Below, in pieces: positions 1-8,149 of a DNA stretch of 64,000 nt (within the stretch, counting starts at the first letter, position 1; each line of letters starts with the position of its first letter). Below the pieces are notes generated by a model. The model was given only the letters and a program-made list of their open reading frames with translations. It was not told the origin of the DNA and did no database searches. The position numbers and the translations under genes were made by a program. Source of the stretch: Bacteroidia bacterium (GTDB lineage: Bacteria; Bacteroidota; Bacteroidia; Flavobacteriales; Flavobacteriaceae); assembly GCA_030431055.1 (NCBI GenBank), contig JAUIJA010000001.1, positions 558,001 to 622,000 on the forward strand, given 5' to 3'.

Positions 1-1493
1 TAGCGGTAAATTCAAATGATAATAGTATTGTTTATTTAACAACAAGATCTACTTCAGGACAAGTTTTAAAATCAACAAACGGAGGAACTTCTTTTACTAA
101 TATTACTTCAGGAATTCCAAATATTGGTAAAAATGTAATTGTACATCAAGGACAACACGCAGATAATCCACTATATGTAGGAACAAGTTTAGGAGTTTAT
201 TATATAGATGACACGATGAGTTCGTGGCAGGCTTTTGATACAAATTTACCAAATGTTTCGGTTACTGATTTAGAAATAAATTTAGTCGATAATAAGCTTG
301 TAGCTTCAACTTATGGTAGAGGAATTTGGCAAACAGATATACCAGTTCAATTAGCTCCGGATGATGTAAAATTAAAAGCTATTAATAGTCCTAGTACAAA
401 TATAGGTTGTGGAACAGTAATACCAGAAATTGAAATAGAAAATAATGGATTAAATACTATTACTTCAGTTCAAATTGACTATGAAGTTAGCGGAACTCCA
501 TATAACACTTCTTGGAGTGGTTCATTAGCATCAGGAGCAACAACTTTGGTTTCGCTTCCATCATTAAGCTTATCTAGAGGAATTCATCCTTTTAGTGTAA
601 CAACAACGATAATAAATGATGCTTTTTCAGATAATAATACTCGCTTAGTTTCTGTTTATGCAAACGATGAAGGAACTATTGGCTTAGTTAATCCATTTGA
701 TAACAGCACTGATGAGTTGTTGTCATATAATGAAGGTTCTACAACTTCACAATGGGTAAGAGGTGTTAGAAATGGAGGAGTAATGACAAGTGGTGCTGGA
801 AATAATGTTTATACGACAAATCTTTCTGGCAACTATCCTGATCAAACAAAATCATATTTAGTGTCTCAATGTTATAATTTAGTCAACGTTTCAAATCCTC
901 AAATTAGTTTTGATATGAAGTATGATCTAGAAATTAATTGGGATATTATTTATGTTGAATATTCAACGGATTTTGGAGCCAACTGGAATGTTCTTGGCTC
1001 AATGGGAGCAAATTGGTATAATAGTGATAGAACTCAGTTTACAACAGGTTCTGATTGTTATAATTGTGTAGGTGCCCAATGGACAGGAAGTAATACAACT
1101 AATACTAATTATTCATATCCGTTAGATGCTTTAATTGGAGAAGCAAACGTTATATTTAGAATTGTTTTCCACTCTGATCAATCAGTGAATCAGTTAGGAG
1201 TTAATATTGACAACTTCTTAATTAGCGGAACACTTTCTACAGAAGGGTTTAATAATGATAGTATAACAATTTATCCAAATCCTTCAAAAGGAATTTTCAA
1301 TCTTTCGTTACAGAATATTCAACCTGACGCTATTGAAGTTTATGACATTAACGGACGATTAATTTATAAAGCTTCAAATATTGAAACGAATATTGATATG
1401 AAAATTGATCTAACAGATGTTTCCACTGGAATTTACTTTGTAAAAGTTGAAGCAGATGGTAAAAACATTGTTAAAAGAATTGTTAAAGAATAA
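1..1493 (+). CDS. T9SS-exported multidomain surface/secreted protein (5' end missing)
   Basis: The frame is open from base 3 with no start, so the gene begins left of the window; about 496 residues are visible. The first ~110 residues resemble BNR/sortilin-type beta-propeller blades (YVGTSLGVYY, STYGRGIWQ). Next comes a CARDB/Ig-like segment (GTVIPEIEIENNG), then a beta-rich domain with Cys pairs (SDCYNCVG). The last ~75 residues form a type A type IX secretion sorting domain (YPNPSKGIFNLS, then DINGRLIY and GIYFVKV). Such proteins cross the outer membrane through T9SS and the tail is cleaved. Glycosidase-like or adhesin-like roles are possible; the substrate cannot be told. Confidence 0.85.
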   Translation, partial: AVNSNDNSIVYLTTRSTSGQVLKSTNGGTSFTNITSGIPNIGKNVIVHQGQHADNPLYVGTSLGVYYIDDTMSSWQAFDTNLPNVSVTDLEINLVDNKLVASTYGRGIWQTDIPVQLAPDDVKLKAINSPSTNIGCGTVIPEIEIENNGLNTITSVQIDYEVSGTPYNTSWSGSLASGATTLVSLPSLSLSRGIHPFSVTTTIINDAFSDNNTRLVSVYANDEGTIGLVNPFDNSTDELLSYNEGSTTSQWVRGVRNGGVMTSGAGNNVYTTNLSGNYPDQTKSYLVSQCYNLVNVSNPQISFDMKYDLEINWDIIYVEYSTDFGANWNVLGSMGANWYNSDRTQFTTGSDCYNCVGAQWTGSNTTNTNYSYPLDALIGEANVIFRIVFHSDQSVNQLGVNIDNFLISGTLSTEGFNNDSITIYPNPSKGIFNLSLQNIQPDAIEVYDINGRLIYKASNIETNIDMKIDLTDVSTGIYFVKVEADGKNIVKRIVKE

Positions 1494-1523
1494 TACAATT
1501 CTACAGGTTTTAAAACAAAAAGT

Positions 1524-1531
1524 TATATTTG
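1524..1531 (+). promoter_or_regulatory. Bacteroidota -7 element upstream of the M13 peptidase
   Basis: TATATTTG matches the Bacteroidota -7 consensus TAnnTTTG and lies 28 bases before the start codon. No clear TTG is seen at the -33 position, so the match rests on the -7 box alone. Confidence 0.45.
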
Positions 1532-1559
1532 TTAGATAACTTTCTTTAAACCAATCAAA

Positions 1560-3650
1560 ATGAAAAAAACAATACTTAAAGGAAGCTTAGGCTTCCTTTT
1601 TCTTTTGTCGCTATTTAATTCTTGTAAATCGAATCAAGAAGTAGCGCAAACAGAAGTTAAACAAGAATCAAAAAAGGAAACGCCTGGTATCAACACTAGC
1701 TTTATGGATACTAGCGTAGATCCAGCTGATGATTTCTTCCGTTATGTAAACGGAACATGGTTAGATAAAACTGAAATTCCTGCAGATAGAACACGTTGGG
1801 GAAGTTTTGATGAACTTCGTAAAAATACTGACGATGATGTAATGGCAATTTTAAAAGAAGCTTTAGCTGATGAAACAATTGATCCAAATTCTGATCAAGG
1901 TAAAGCGCTAAGTTTATATAAATCGGTTTTAGACACGGTAAGTCGTAATAAAATGGGCGTTTCTCCTTTGAAACCTTATTTAGCTAAAATCGATAAAATT
2001 CAAAACGCAAACGATGTTGTAGCGTTAATCACTGAATTTGAACCTCAAGGAGGAGGCGGTTTTTTTGGAACTTATATTTATACTGACGCTAAAAATAGTA
2101 CGAGAAATGTAGTGTATTTAGGAACAGGAAGTCTTGGTTTACCAGATAGAGATTATTACGTTTCAGATGCTGAAGATACTAAAGAAAAACGTGAAAAATA
2201 TGTAGCTCACGTAACTAGAATGTTACAGTTTTTAGGAGATTCTGAAACTGCTGCAAAAACTTCTGCAGAGCAAATTTTAGCCTTAGAAACTAAAATGGCA
2301 GAGTCAATGTTAGATAGAGTTGAGCGTCGAGATAGAAGAAAAACTTATAACCCTATGACAATTGCCGAATTAAGTGCAATTTCACCTTCTATTAATTGGA
2401 ATAACTATTTAAATGGAGTCGGAATAGGAAAAATCGATTCAATTGTAGTTTCGCAACCAAAATACATAAAGCAAGTTGAAACAATTCTTAAAGAAGGAGA
2501 TGTTGCGTCTTGGAAATCATATTTAAGATGGACTTTATTAAATGATTCTGCAGGTTTGTTGTCAACTGAAATAGCTGATGCTAATTGGGAGTTTTACGGT
2601 AAAACATTGAGAGGAGCGTTACAGCAACGTCCAGCAGAAGAAAGAGCATTAGCAACAGTTAATGGTAGATTAGGAGAAGCTTTAGGTAAATTATATGTGG
2701 CTAAAAAATTCCCGCCAGAAGCAAAAGCAAAAGCAAAAGCTATGATTGCAAACGTAATGAAAGCTTTTGAAAATAGAATTGATAATTTACCTTGGATGAC
2801 ACCATCAACTAAGGAAAATGCAAAATTAAAACTGAATAAGTTAACAGTTAAAATTGGTTATCCTGATAAGTGGAAAGATTATTCAAAATTAAAAGTTGTT
2901 GGTCCTGAAAACGGCGGAACATATTTTGAAAACTCAAAACAATATGCATTATGGTCACACCAAAAGAATTTAGATAAATTAGGAAAACCAGTTGACAAAA
3001 CAGAATGGGGAATGTCGCCACAAACGGTAAATGCTTATTTTAATCCGTCTAATAACGAGATTGTTTTCCCTGCAGCTATTTTACAACCTCCGTTTTATGA
3101 TTATAAAGCTGATGAAGCTGTAAATTATGGTGGAATTGGAGCTGTAATAGGTCACGAGATTTCTCACGGATTTGACGATTCGGGTTCTCGTTATGATTCA
3201 AACGGAAACTTAGTAAACTGGTGGAGTGATGAAGATTTAAAACAATTTACAGAGTTAGGAGATGCATTAGCAGCTCAATATTCAAACTTACAACCATTAC
3301 CTGGAATTTATGTTGATGGAAAATTTACTTTAGGTGAAAACATTGGAGATTTAGGTGGTGTAAATGCAGCTTATGATGGTTTACAGATTTACTTAAAAGA
3401 AAATGGAAATCCTGGATTAATAGACGGATTTACTCCAGAAGAGCGTTTCTTTATTTCTTGGGCAACAATTTGGAGAACAAAGATGCGTGACGAAGCGATT
3501 AAAAGTAGAGTTAAAACTGATCCGCATTCACCAGGAATGTATCGTGCAAGCGAACCTTTAAAAAACATGGATGCATTTTATTCAACTTTTGATGTAAAAG
3601 AAGGCGATGGAATGTATTTAAAACCAGAAGACCGAGTGAAAATTTGGTAA
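1560..3650 (+). CDS. M13 family zinc metallopeptidase, lipoprotein (PepO/neprilysin-like)
   Basis: 696 residues, the usual size for bacterial M13 peptidases. The N-terminus is a lipoprotein signal with lipobox FNSC, so it is probably anchored in the envelope. The zinc site HEISH is at residues 532-536 and the third ligand motif ENIGD at 593-597. The N-terminal PepN_M13 domain (from about residue 48, DPADDFFRYVNGTW) is intact, and the C-terminus (EDRVKIW) resembles that of the family. It should cleave oligopeptides in the periplasm or at the surface. It is monocistronic and ends in a repeat-rich convergent gap. Confidence 0.93.
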   Translation: MKKTILKGSLGFLFLLSLFNSCKSNQEVAQTEVKQESKKETPGINTSFMDTSVDPADDFFRYVNGTWLDKTEIPADRTRWGSFDELRKNTDDDVMAILKEALADETIDPNSDQGKALSLYKSVLDTVSRNKMGVSPLKPYLAKIDKIQNANDVVALITEFEPQGGGGFFGTYIYTDAKNSTRNVVYLGTGSLGLPDRDYYVSDAEDTKEKREKYVAHVTRMLQFLGDSETAAKTSAEQILALETKMAESMLDRVERRDRRKTYNPMTIAELSAISPSINWNNYLNGVGIGKIDSIVVSQPKYIKQVETILKEGDVASWKSYLRWTLLNDSAGLLSTEIADANWEFYGKTLRGALQQRPAEERALATVNGRLGEALGKLYVAKKFPPEAKAKAKAMIANVMKAFENRIDNLPWMTPSTKENAKLKLNKLTVKIGYPDKWKDYSKLKVVGPENGGTYFENSKQYALWSHQKNLDKLGKPVDKTEWGMSPQTVNAYFNPSNNEIVFPAAILQPPFYDYKADEAVNYGGIGAVIGHEISHGFDDSGSRYDSNGNLVNWWSDEDLKQFTELGDALAAQYSNLQPLPGIYVDGKFTLGENIGDLGGVNAAYDGLQIYLKENGNPGLIDGFTPEERFFISWATIWRTKMRDEAIKSRVKTDPHSPGMYRASEPLKNMDAFYSTFDVKEGDGMYLKPEDRVKIW

Positions 3651-3658
3651 TCTCGTCA

Positions 3659-3696
3659 GTTCGAGTGTTCCGATAAAATCGGAATGTATCGAGAAC
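3659..3696. repeat. Palindromic intergenic repeat, GTTCGAG...CGAGAAC type
   Basis: Imperfect inverted repeat with ends GTTCGAG and CGAGAAC around a perfect core TTCCGAT-AAA-ATCGGAA. It shares its outer ends with the repeat at 5159-5236. It lies just after the M13 peptidase stop codon. Confidence 0.6.
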
Positions 3697-3707
3697 AAAA
3701 AAATAGT

Positions 3708-3810
3708 AAACTGTTTAAAAAGCAATATTGTCATTTTGAGCGAAGTCGAAAAATCTAAACAATATAAAAGATTCTTCATTTCATTCAGAATGACACTTTT
3801 TAAGCAGTTT
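3708..3810. terminator. Large nested inverted repeat, probable bidirectional terminator built from an interspersed repeat
   Basis: The outer arms AAACTGTTTAAAAAG (3708-3722) and CTTTTTAAGCAGTTT (3796-3810) pair with one G-T. Inside, TGTCATTTTGAGCGAAGTCG and the arm ending CAGAATGACA pair imperfectly. T and A runs flank the outer arms. It sits between two convergent genes, where a bidirectional terminator is expected. Confidence 0.6.
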
Positions 3811-3824
3811 TTTTATTTACAGGA

Positions 3825-4634
3825 TTAAATCTCATTCAAAAACTCAAAACCATATTTTTCACGTAAATATTTACAGCTAATATATTTCCCTTTTGAAATA
3901 GAATTTGTTTTAAATTCAGGAATTTCTAAACCTAAATCAGCTGCTTTTTGAGGATAATATTCCTTGCGCTTTGGATGTTTAGGATAAACAGCATTTAAAG
4001 CTTTATTCCATAAATTATTGTCAATTACATGAAAGATAAGATTAATACAATCTTGTTGGTGAATTAAGTTTATTGGTGCTTCTGGATTATCGATATTCTT
4101 TTTCCCAGCGATATAATGTATTGGATGTCGGTTTTCGCCAAACAAACCACCAAAGCGTAAAATTGTAGTTTCAAAATGTGTGTTATAACGCAAACGACTT
4201 TCGGTTTCCAACAATTGTTTTCCGCGTTCATTGTTAGGTTGAGGTGACGTGTCTTCATAAATAGTTTTCATGGGAAAGCTATCCGGAAAAACAGCAGTCG
4301 AACTCACAAATATTACTTTTGTTACAGATGATTTTTCAATAAAAGGCAAACAGTTTTCAATTTTCTTGACTAGATTTTCTGGGTTATCGCTTCGTAATTT
4401 TGGTGGAAAATTAATAATCAAAATTTCGCTTCCTTCTAAAAAATGTTCAAAATCGCCAACAATTTCATTTTCGTGTAATTCAATAATATACGGTTGAATG
4501 TTTTGCTTTTTTAATCCATGATGCTTAGCAATAGAAGTTGTCGAACCTTTTACTTCGTAACCTTTGGCGATAAACTGTTGGGCTAGAGGTAAACCTAACC
4601 AACCGCATCCTAATATTGAGATTTGTTTATTCAT
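3825..4634 (-). CDS. NAD(P)-binding SDR/epimerase-like protein (YeeZ-like)
   Basis: 269 residues. The N-terminal Rossmann motif is GCGWLGLPLA (residues 9-18), the GxGxxG form typical of the YeeZ-like branch of extended SDRs. VIFVSSTAVF (about residues 107-116) is the usual strand carrying the catalytic Ser/Thr of this superfamily. The tyrosine of a YxxxK motif is not obvious, so catalysis is uncertain. Likely a cytosolic nucleotide-sugar or small-molecule oxidoreductase of unknown substrate. It converges on the M13 peptidase gene; upstream lies a short remnant of a GTCACATCGAGC-type repeat (about 4647-4658). Confidence 0.8.
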   Translation of the reverse strand: MNKQISILGCGWLGLPLAQQFIAKGYEVKGSTTSIAKHHGLKKQNIQPYIIELHENEIVGDFEHFLEGSEILIINFPPKLRSDNPENLVKKIENCLPFIEKSSVTKVIFVSSTAVFPDSFPMKTIYEDTSPQPNNERGKQLLETESRLRYNTHFETTILRFGGLFGENRHPIHYIAGKKNIDNPEAPINLIHQQDCINLIFHVIDNNLWNKALNAVYPKHPKRKEYYPQKAADLGLEIPEFKTNSISKGKYISCKYLREKYGFEFLNEI

Positions 4635-4726
4635 TTAATATTGTTTGTCACATCGAGCATTTGATATTAAGAGGAGCAAAGTTCTTTGCGGAAATTTTCT
4701 ATTCTCTAACATATTTCTCCTAAAAA

Positions 4727-5077
4727 CTAAGAATCTCTTTTTACTAATACAAATTCATCATTTTCAATTGCCATATAGCCTTGGTCGTATAAAAAATAAT
4801 AAGTGTTTCCATTTTTAGTTTCATAAACCGAAGTTACAAACTCAAAATCGAAACCTTTTGCCATTAATTTTGTTCGAGTAGTTTTGGTTTTACCATTAGG
4901 ATTCAATGCATTTAAGATACGATAATTTTTGCGCAATTTATTGTTAATGTTACGCATTAAATTATTCTGGTCTTTGTTCATTTTGTTATTGTAAGCGTTT
5001 CTACAACTGTCGCTACAGAATTTTTTATCTTCTCTACCCACGATTTTATCGCCACATTCTAAACAAGATTTACTCAT
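4727..5077 (-). CDS. Small zinc-ribbon protein (DUF2116-like)
   Basis: 116 residues. The N-terminus carries CLECGDKIVG followed by FCSDSCRNAY, a C2-C2 zinc ribbon of the DUF2116 type often met in small nucleic-acid-associated proteins. A basic helix (about residues 30-65, NNKMNKD to NKLRKNYR) follows, then a beta-rich tail ending LVKRDS. A soluble cytosolic nucleic-acid binder is plausible, but no function can be assigned. Confidence 0.75.
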   Translation of the reverse strand: MSKSCLECGDKIVGREDKKFCSDSCRNAYNNKMNKDQNNLMRNINNKLRKNYRILNALNPNGKTKTTRTKLMAKGFDFEFVTSVYETKNGNTYYFLYDQGYMAIENDEFVLVKRDS

Positions 5078-5158
5078 TTTTTATTTTTTTTCGAGCGAAT
5101 GGCTCGGTTTATTATTTGTAATCCTTTTTCCCGCTGTTCGTTATATTTTTATTCGTCG

Positions 5159-5236
5159 GTTCGAGTGTTTTGTTTCACTTCTCGATACTTTAGCTTTGCT
5201 AAAACTCGAAGTGACGCAACAAAAAGTATCGAGAAC
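5159..5236. repeat. Palindromic intergenic repeat downstream of the DUF6265 gene
   Basis: An imperfect inverted repeat: GTTCGAG at the left end and CGAGAAC at the right, with inner arms CACTTCTCGATACTTTAGC and CTCGAAGTG. It belongs to the same family as 3659-3696. It lies between the zinc-ribbon gene and the DUF6265 lipoprotein gene, in a gap of 193 bases that shows nothing else. Confidence 0.6.
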
Positions 5237-5270
5237 TCATAAAAGATGCCACTTCCATCGGACTAGTTTG

Positions 5271-5759
5271 CTATTGTCTTTTGTAATTGAATTTTACTTC
5301 TTCTCCAGTTTTTTCAAAAATCACGTACAAATTCATTTCATTTTCCGAAACACGTTCAAATGTAAATTGGTCGAAATAAACGCGATAATCGTCAATTTTT
5401 ACCAATCGAAAGCTTTGTTTTTCATCTGCTTTTTCCCAACCTTTTAAATCTGCACCAAAGTGTTTTAATTCTAAAACTAGCGAGTTTTCAATCTCTTTAA
5501 TATGTCCTAATTCATAAAAAACAACTTCATTGTTTTTGATAAACTTGAAGCAAAACATCATAGAATTAGCACTAGGTTTATCCCAAAATTCCTCACAAAT
5601 TCCGCCTAAGGCTTCGCCACGCCAAGTTCCAGAAACCCAAGAAACATCTTCTAAAGTCGCTTTTGGTGAACCTTTTTCATCATTGTAATGCAACGTGTTT
5701 TGTGCTTTGCAAGACAATGTAAAAATTGAGATTGCGATTATAAAAAACAGTTTTTTCAT
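5271..5759 (-). CDS. DUF6265 family lipoprotein
   Basis: 162 residues from ATG at 5759. An upstream in-frame ATG at 5780 would add MIHKRVN ahead of a perfect signal sequence, so the inner start is preferred. The lipobox LSCK follows a hydrophobic stretch (FFIIAISIFT). The body matches the DUF6265 pattern: a WVSGTWRG strand, EEFWDKP, then an eight-strand-like series (FYELGHIKE, FERVSENEMN). The family has a calycin-like fold and no known activity. It is bracketed by palindromic repeats on both sides (5159-5236 and 5777-5810). Confidence 0.8.
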   Translation of the reverse strand: MKKLFFIIAISIFTLSCKAQNTLHYNDEKGSPKATLEDVSWVSGTWRGEALGGICEEFWDKPSANSMMFCFKFIKNNEVVFYELGHIKEIENSLVLELKHFGADLKGWEKADEKQSFRLVKIDDYRVYFDQFTFERVSENEMNLYVIFEKTGEEVKFNYKRQ

Positions 5760-5776
5760 ATTAACTCTTTTATGTA

Positions 5777-5810
5777 TCACTTCGAGCGGAGTCGAGAAGT
5801 TAGTGTGACA
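5777..5810. repeat. Palindromic interspersed repeat (CTTCGAGCGGAGTCGAGAAG type)
   Basis: Core CTTCGAGCGGAGTCGAGAAG (about 5780-5799) forms a short hairpin flanked by CAC and GTG. The same core GAGCGGAGTCGAGAA recurs at 34838-34860 and, inverted, at 35401-35430. Confidence 0.65.
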
Positions 5811-5814
5811 ATTG

Positions 5815-7341
5815 TTATTTTAATTTATTCAATTTGTATAAATCGTGTCTTCGGTCTTTCATAGTTTGTACACTTCCGTGTTCGTGTAATTCCTTCAATA
5901 AATCTAAATTAACATCGACAATTAAAGTCATTTCAGTATTCGGAGTTGCTTCTGCTTTAATTCCGTTACTAGGAAAAGCAAAATCAGAAGGTGTAAAAAC
6001 TGCTGCTTGTGCATATTGAATATCCATGTTGTTTACCTTTGGTAAATTTCCTACACAACCTGCAACAGCTACATAACATTCGTTTTCAATTGCGCGGGCT
6101 TGTGCGCAATGTTTTACTCGTGTATATCCATTTTGAGTATCGGTTAAGAAAGGAACAAATAAGATATTCATGCCTTGATCGGCCATAATACGAGCTAGTT
6201 CAGGAAATTCTACATCATAACAAACCATAACGCCTATTTTTCCGCAATCGGTATCAAAGGTTTGAATAGTATCGCCACCCGTAATTCCCCAGTGGAAAAC
6301 TTCATTAGGAGTAATATGAATTTTGCGATACATTTCGCTTGTTCCATCTCTTCGGCATAAGAAACCAACATTATACACATGTCCGTTTTCTAAATAAGGC
6401 ATACTTCCGGTAATGATGTTGATGTTGTGAGAAATAGCAAATTCTTGCATTCTTTTATGAACCGCATCGGTATAATTAGCCAATTCTTTAATAGCGTCAG
6501 CTTCTGATAGATGATTGAAATCGGCCATTAGAGGAGCTGTAAAAAATTCTGGAAACAAGGCAAAATCACTTCCATAACCCGAAACAGCGTCAATGAAAAA
6601 TTCGGCTTGCTCATATAGCGCTTCTAAATTTGCCAGTGGACGCATTTGCCATTGAATTAAACCTAAGCGAATAACACTTTTTGCAACATTGATCAGTTTT
6701 ACGTTTTCTTCATAATAAATATTATTCCAGTCGAGCAAAACAGCAAATTCTTGTGAATTGGTATCACCTTCGAGGTAATTTCGCATTACACGAACAGGTT
6801 GGAAATCATTACTTAATTGGAATGTTAAAACCGAATCGTAAATTTCTTTTTTCTTTACTTTTTCAATGTATTGCTTTGGTGATAACTCTTTTGCAAATTC
6901 TTTATAATTAGGAATTCTTCCTGCAAAAACGATTCCTTTTAAATTTAATTGTTCGCATAATTCTTTTCGCGCATCGTATAATCTTCTTCCCAATCGTAAA
7001 CCACGATATTTCGGATGTACAAAAACATCGATTCCATATAAAATATCGCCGTTTTCATTGTGTGTTGAAAACTTGAAATTGGCTGTTATTTCGTTATAAT
7101 TATGAAGTTTGTAAGCCTTTTTTTCAGGAACAATAATTGAAAGTGCTGAACCTACAACTACATCATCTGCGAGAATAACCAATTGCCCTTCGGGAAATAT
7201 TTTAAGAAGTTTTTTTATTTGTTCTTCGTCCCAATGATCATCTTCAACATCTGGATAAGCCTCAATCATTGATTTGCGCAATTGCTTATAATCTTCAATT
7301 TGAAGATTTCGAAGTTCTACTTTGCTGATTTCTTGTTGCAT
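5815..7341 (-). CDS. Fused GNAT N-acetyltransferase / carbon-nitrogen hydrolase
   Basis: 508 residues with two enzymes in one chain. Residues ~8-190 are a GNAT domain with the acetyl-CoA loop RGLRLGRR (113-120). Residues ~222-500 are a nitrilase-superfamily amidohydrolase with the full triad: Glu265 (FPEFF), Lys340 (YRKIHITPNE) and Cys374 (VMVCYDVEFPE). The hydrolase half resembles omega-amidase or N-carbamoyl amidase branches. The fusion is known in several phyla and its substrate is not established. It has its own upstream gap and is not in an operon. Cytosolic. Confidence 0.9.
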   Translation of the reverse strand: MQQEISKVELRNLQIEDYKQLRKSMIEAYPDVEDDHWDEEQIKKLLKIFPEGQLVILADDVVVGSALSIIVPEKKAYKLHNYNEITANFKFSTHNENGDILYGIDVFVHPKYRGLRLGRRLYDARKELCEQLNLKGIVFAGRIPNYKEFAKELSPKQYIEKVKKKEIYDSVLTFQLSNDFQPVRVMRNYLEGDTNSQEFAVLLDWNNIYYEENVKLINVAKSVIRLGLIQWQMRPLANLEALYEQAEFFIDAVSGYGSDFALFPEFFTAPLMADFNHLSEADAIKELANYTDAVHKRMQEFAISHNINIITGSMPYLENGHVYNVGFLCRRDGTSEMYRKIHITPNEVFHWGITGGDTIQTFDTDCGKIGVMVCYDVEFPELARIMADQGMNILFVPFLTDTQNGYTRVKHCAQARAIENECYVAVAGCVGNLPKVNNMDIQYAQAAVFTPSDFAFPSNGIKAEATPNTEMTLIVDVNLDLLKELHEHGSVQTMKDRRHDLYKLNKLK

Positions 7342-7545
7342 TATTGTTTTATTTTTATCAAAAATAAGAAAAATTTTTCCATTTGTAAACGATTACAAAT
7401 ATTTACAACCGAAATTAAATAGATAATAACCGAATAAAGCTTGCAAGCTGTTTCATCTTTGCACTGTCGAAATGAACGAATGAGTTTTGTTTAATAAGAA
7501 AGACAAAATCAAATAGTATTATAAACATTTTAAATTTTAAACGCC

Positions 7546-7866
7546 ATGCAAAACAAAGTACAATTAATCGGACACGTAGGTCAAGAACCAGAAGTAAAAA
7601 CAGTAAACAACAAAAAAGTAGCCAATCTTTCTTTAGCAACTAATGAAGTATATTATAAAGATAATGGCGATAAGGTTGAAAAAACCGAGTGGCACAGAGT
7701 AACGGCTTGGGGAAAAACAGCTGAGATTATCGATAAATACGTCGTAAAAGGAAAAGAAATCGCAGTTGAGGGTAAATTAACACATAGAAGTTATGACGAT
7801 AAAGACGGAAATAAACGTTATATAACGGAAGTTTTAATCAATGAAGTTTTATTATTAGGTAAATAA
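7546..7866 (+). CDS. ssb: Single-stranded DNA-binding protein, short form
   Basis: 106 residues covering one OB fold: NKVQLIGHVGQEPEV at the start, then TEWHRVTAWGKTAE and KEIAVEGKLTHRSYDD. The protein stops straight after the fold (EVLINEVLLLGK) and lacks the acidic C-terminal tail that recruits partner proteins in canonical SSB (about 150-180 residues). It is therefore probably a second, accessory SSB, with a full-length copy expected elsewhere. It is monocistronic and followed by a strong hairpin terminator. Confidence 0.92.
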   Translation: MQNKVQLIGHVGQEPEVKTVNNKKVANLSLATNEVYYKDNGDKVEKTEWHRVTAWGKTAEIIDKYVVKGKEIAVEGKLTHRSYDDKDGNKRYITEVLINEVLLLGK

Positions 7867-7886
7867 GAGTTCTAAACAGAAAATAA

Positions 7887-7914
7887 AAATGCGGTCGATT
7901 GACCGCATTTTTTT
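7887..7914. terminator. Bidirectional intrinsic terminator between ssb and the Cys/Lys-rich gene
   Basis: Perfect stem AAATGCGGTC / GACCGCATTT with loop GATT, A-rich on the left and T-run on the right. It serves ssb (+) and the convergent small gene (-), whose stop codon lies in the T-run. Confidence 0.88.
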
Positions 7915-8092
7915 ATGAAACTTTTTTAAGAAGATCAAACATAGGACAACGTTTGCATCTTTTGTTTTCTCCTTTTTTAAATTTTTTGCAACACTTTGTT
8001 TTGCAATTTTCCGCAACATTAATTTCAAGAACCTTAACTTTTTTAAGCTTCTTTTTATCTTTCTTCTTTTTTTTATCCTTGTCTTTGCTCAT
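7913..8092 (-). CDS. Small Lys-rich, Cys-rich protein, function unknown
   Basis: 59 residues from the ATG at 8092. An in-frame ATG at 8110 would add six residues. The first third is almost pure Lys/Asp (MSKDKDKKKKKDKKKLKKVK). The rest carries six cysteines as C-x3-CC, then C-x2-CP (NCKTKCCKKF, RCKRCPMF). The cysteine pattern suggests a small metal site and the basic head suggests nucleic acid or membrane binding; both are inference. Despite its size the frame looks real: it is bounded by a bidirectional terminator and its residues are patterned. Similar CCKK...KRCKRCP proteins are, to my recollection, common in Flavobacteriia. Confidence 0.65.
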   Translation of the reverse strand: MSKDKDKKKKKDKKKLKKVKVLEINVAENCKTKCCKKFKKGENKRCKRCPMFDLLKKVS

Positions 8093-8149
8093 TACAAAAC
8101 GTAAATTCATGGCAAAGATACAATTATTTTTAAATATTCTAAATAAAAA

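Noticed and set aside
5196..5447. Plus-strand ORF across the repeat and the DUF6265 gene
   Set aside because: It runs antisense to a clear lipoprotein gene and through a palindromic repeat; composition is biased to Phe.
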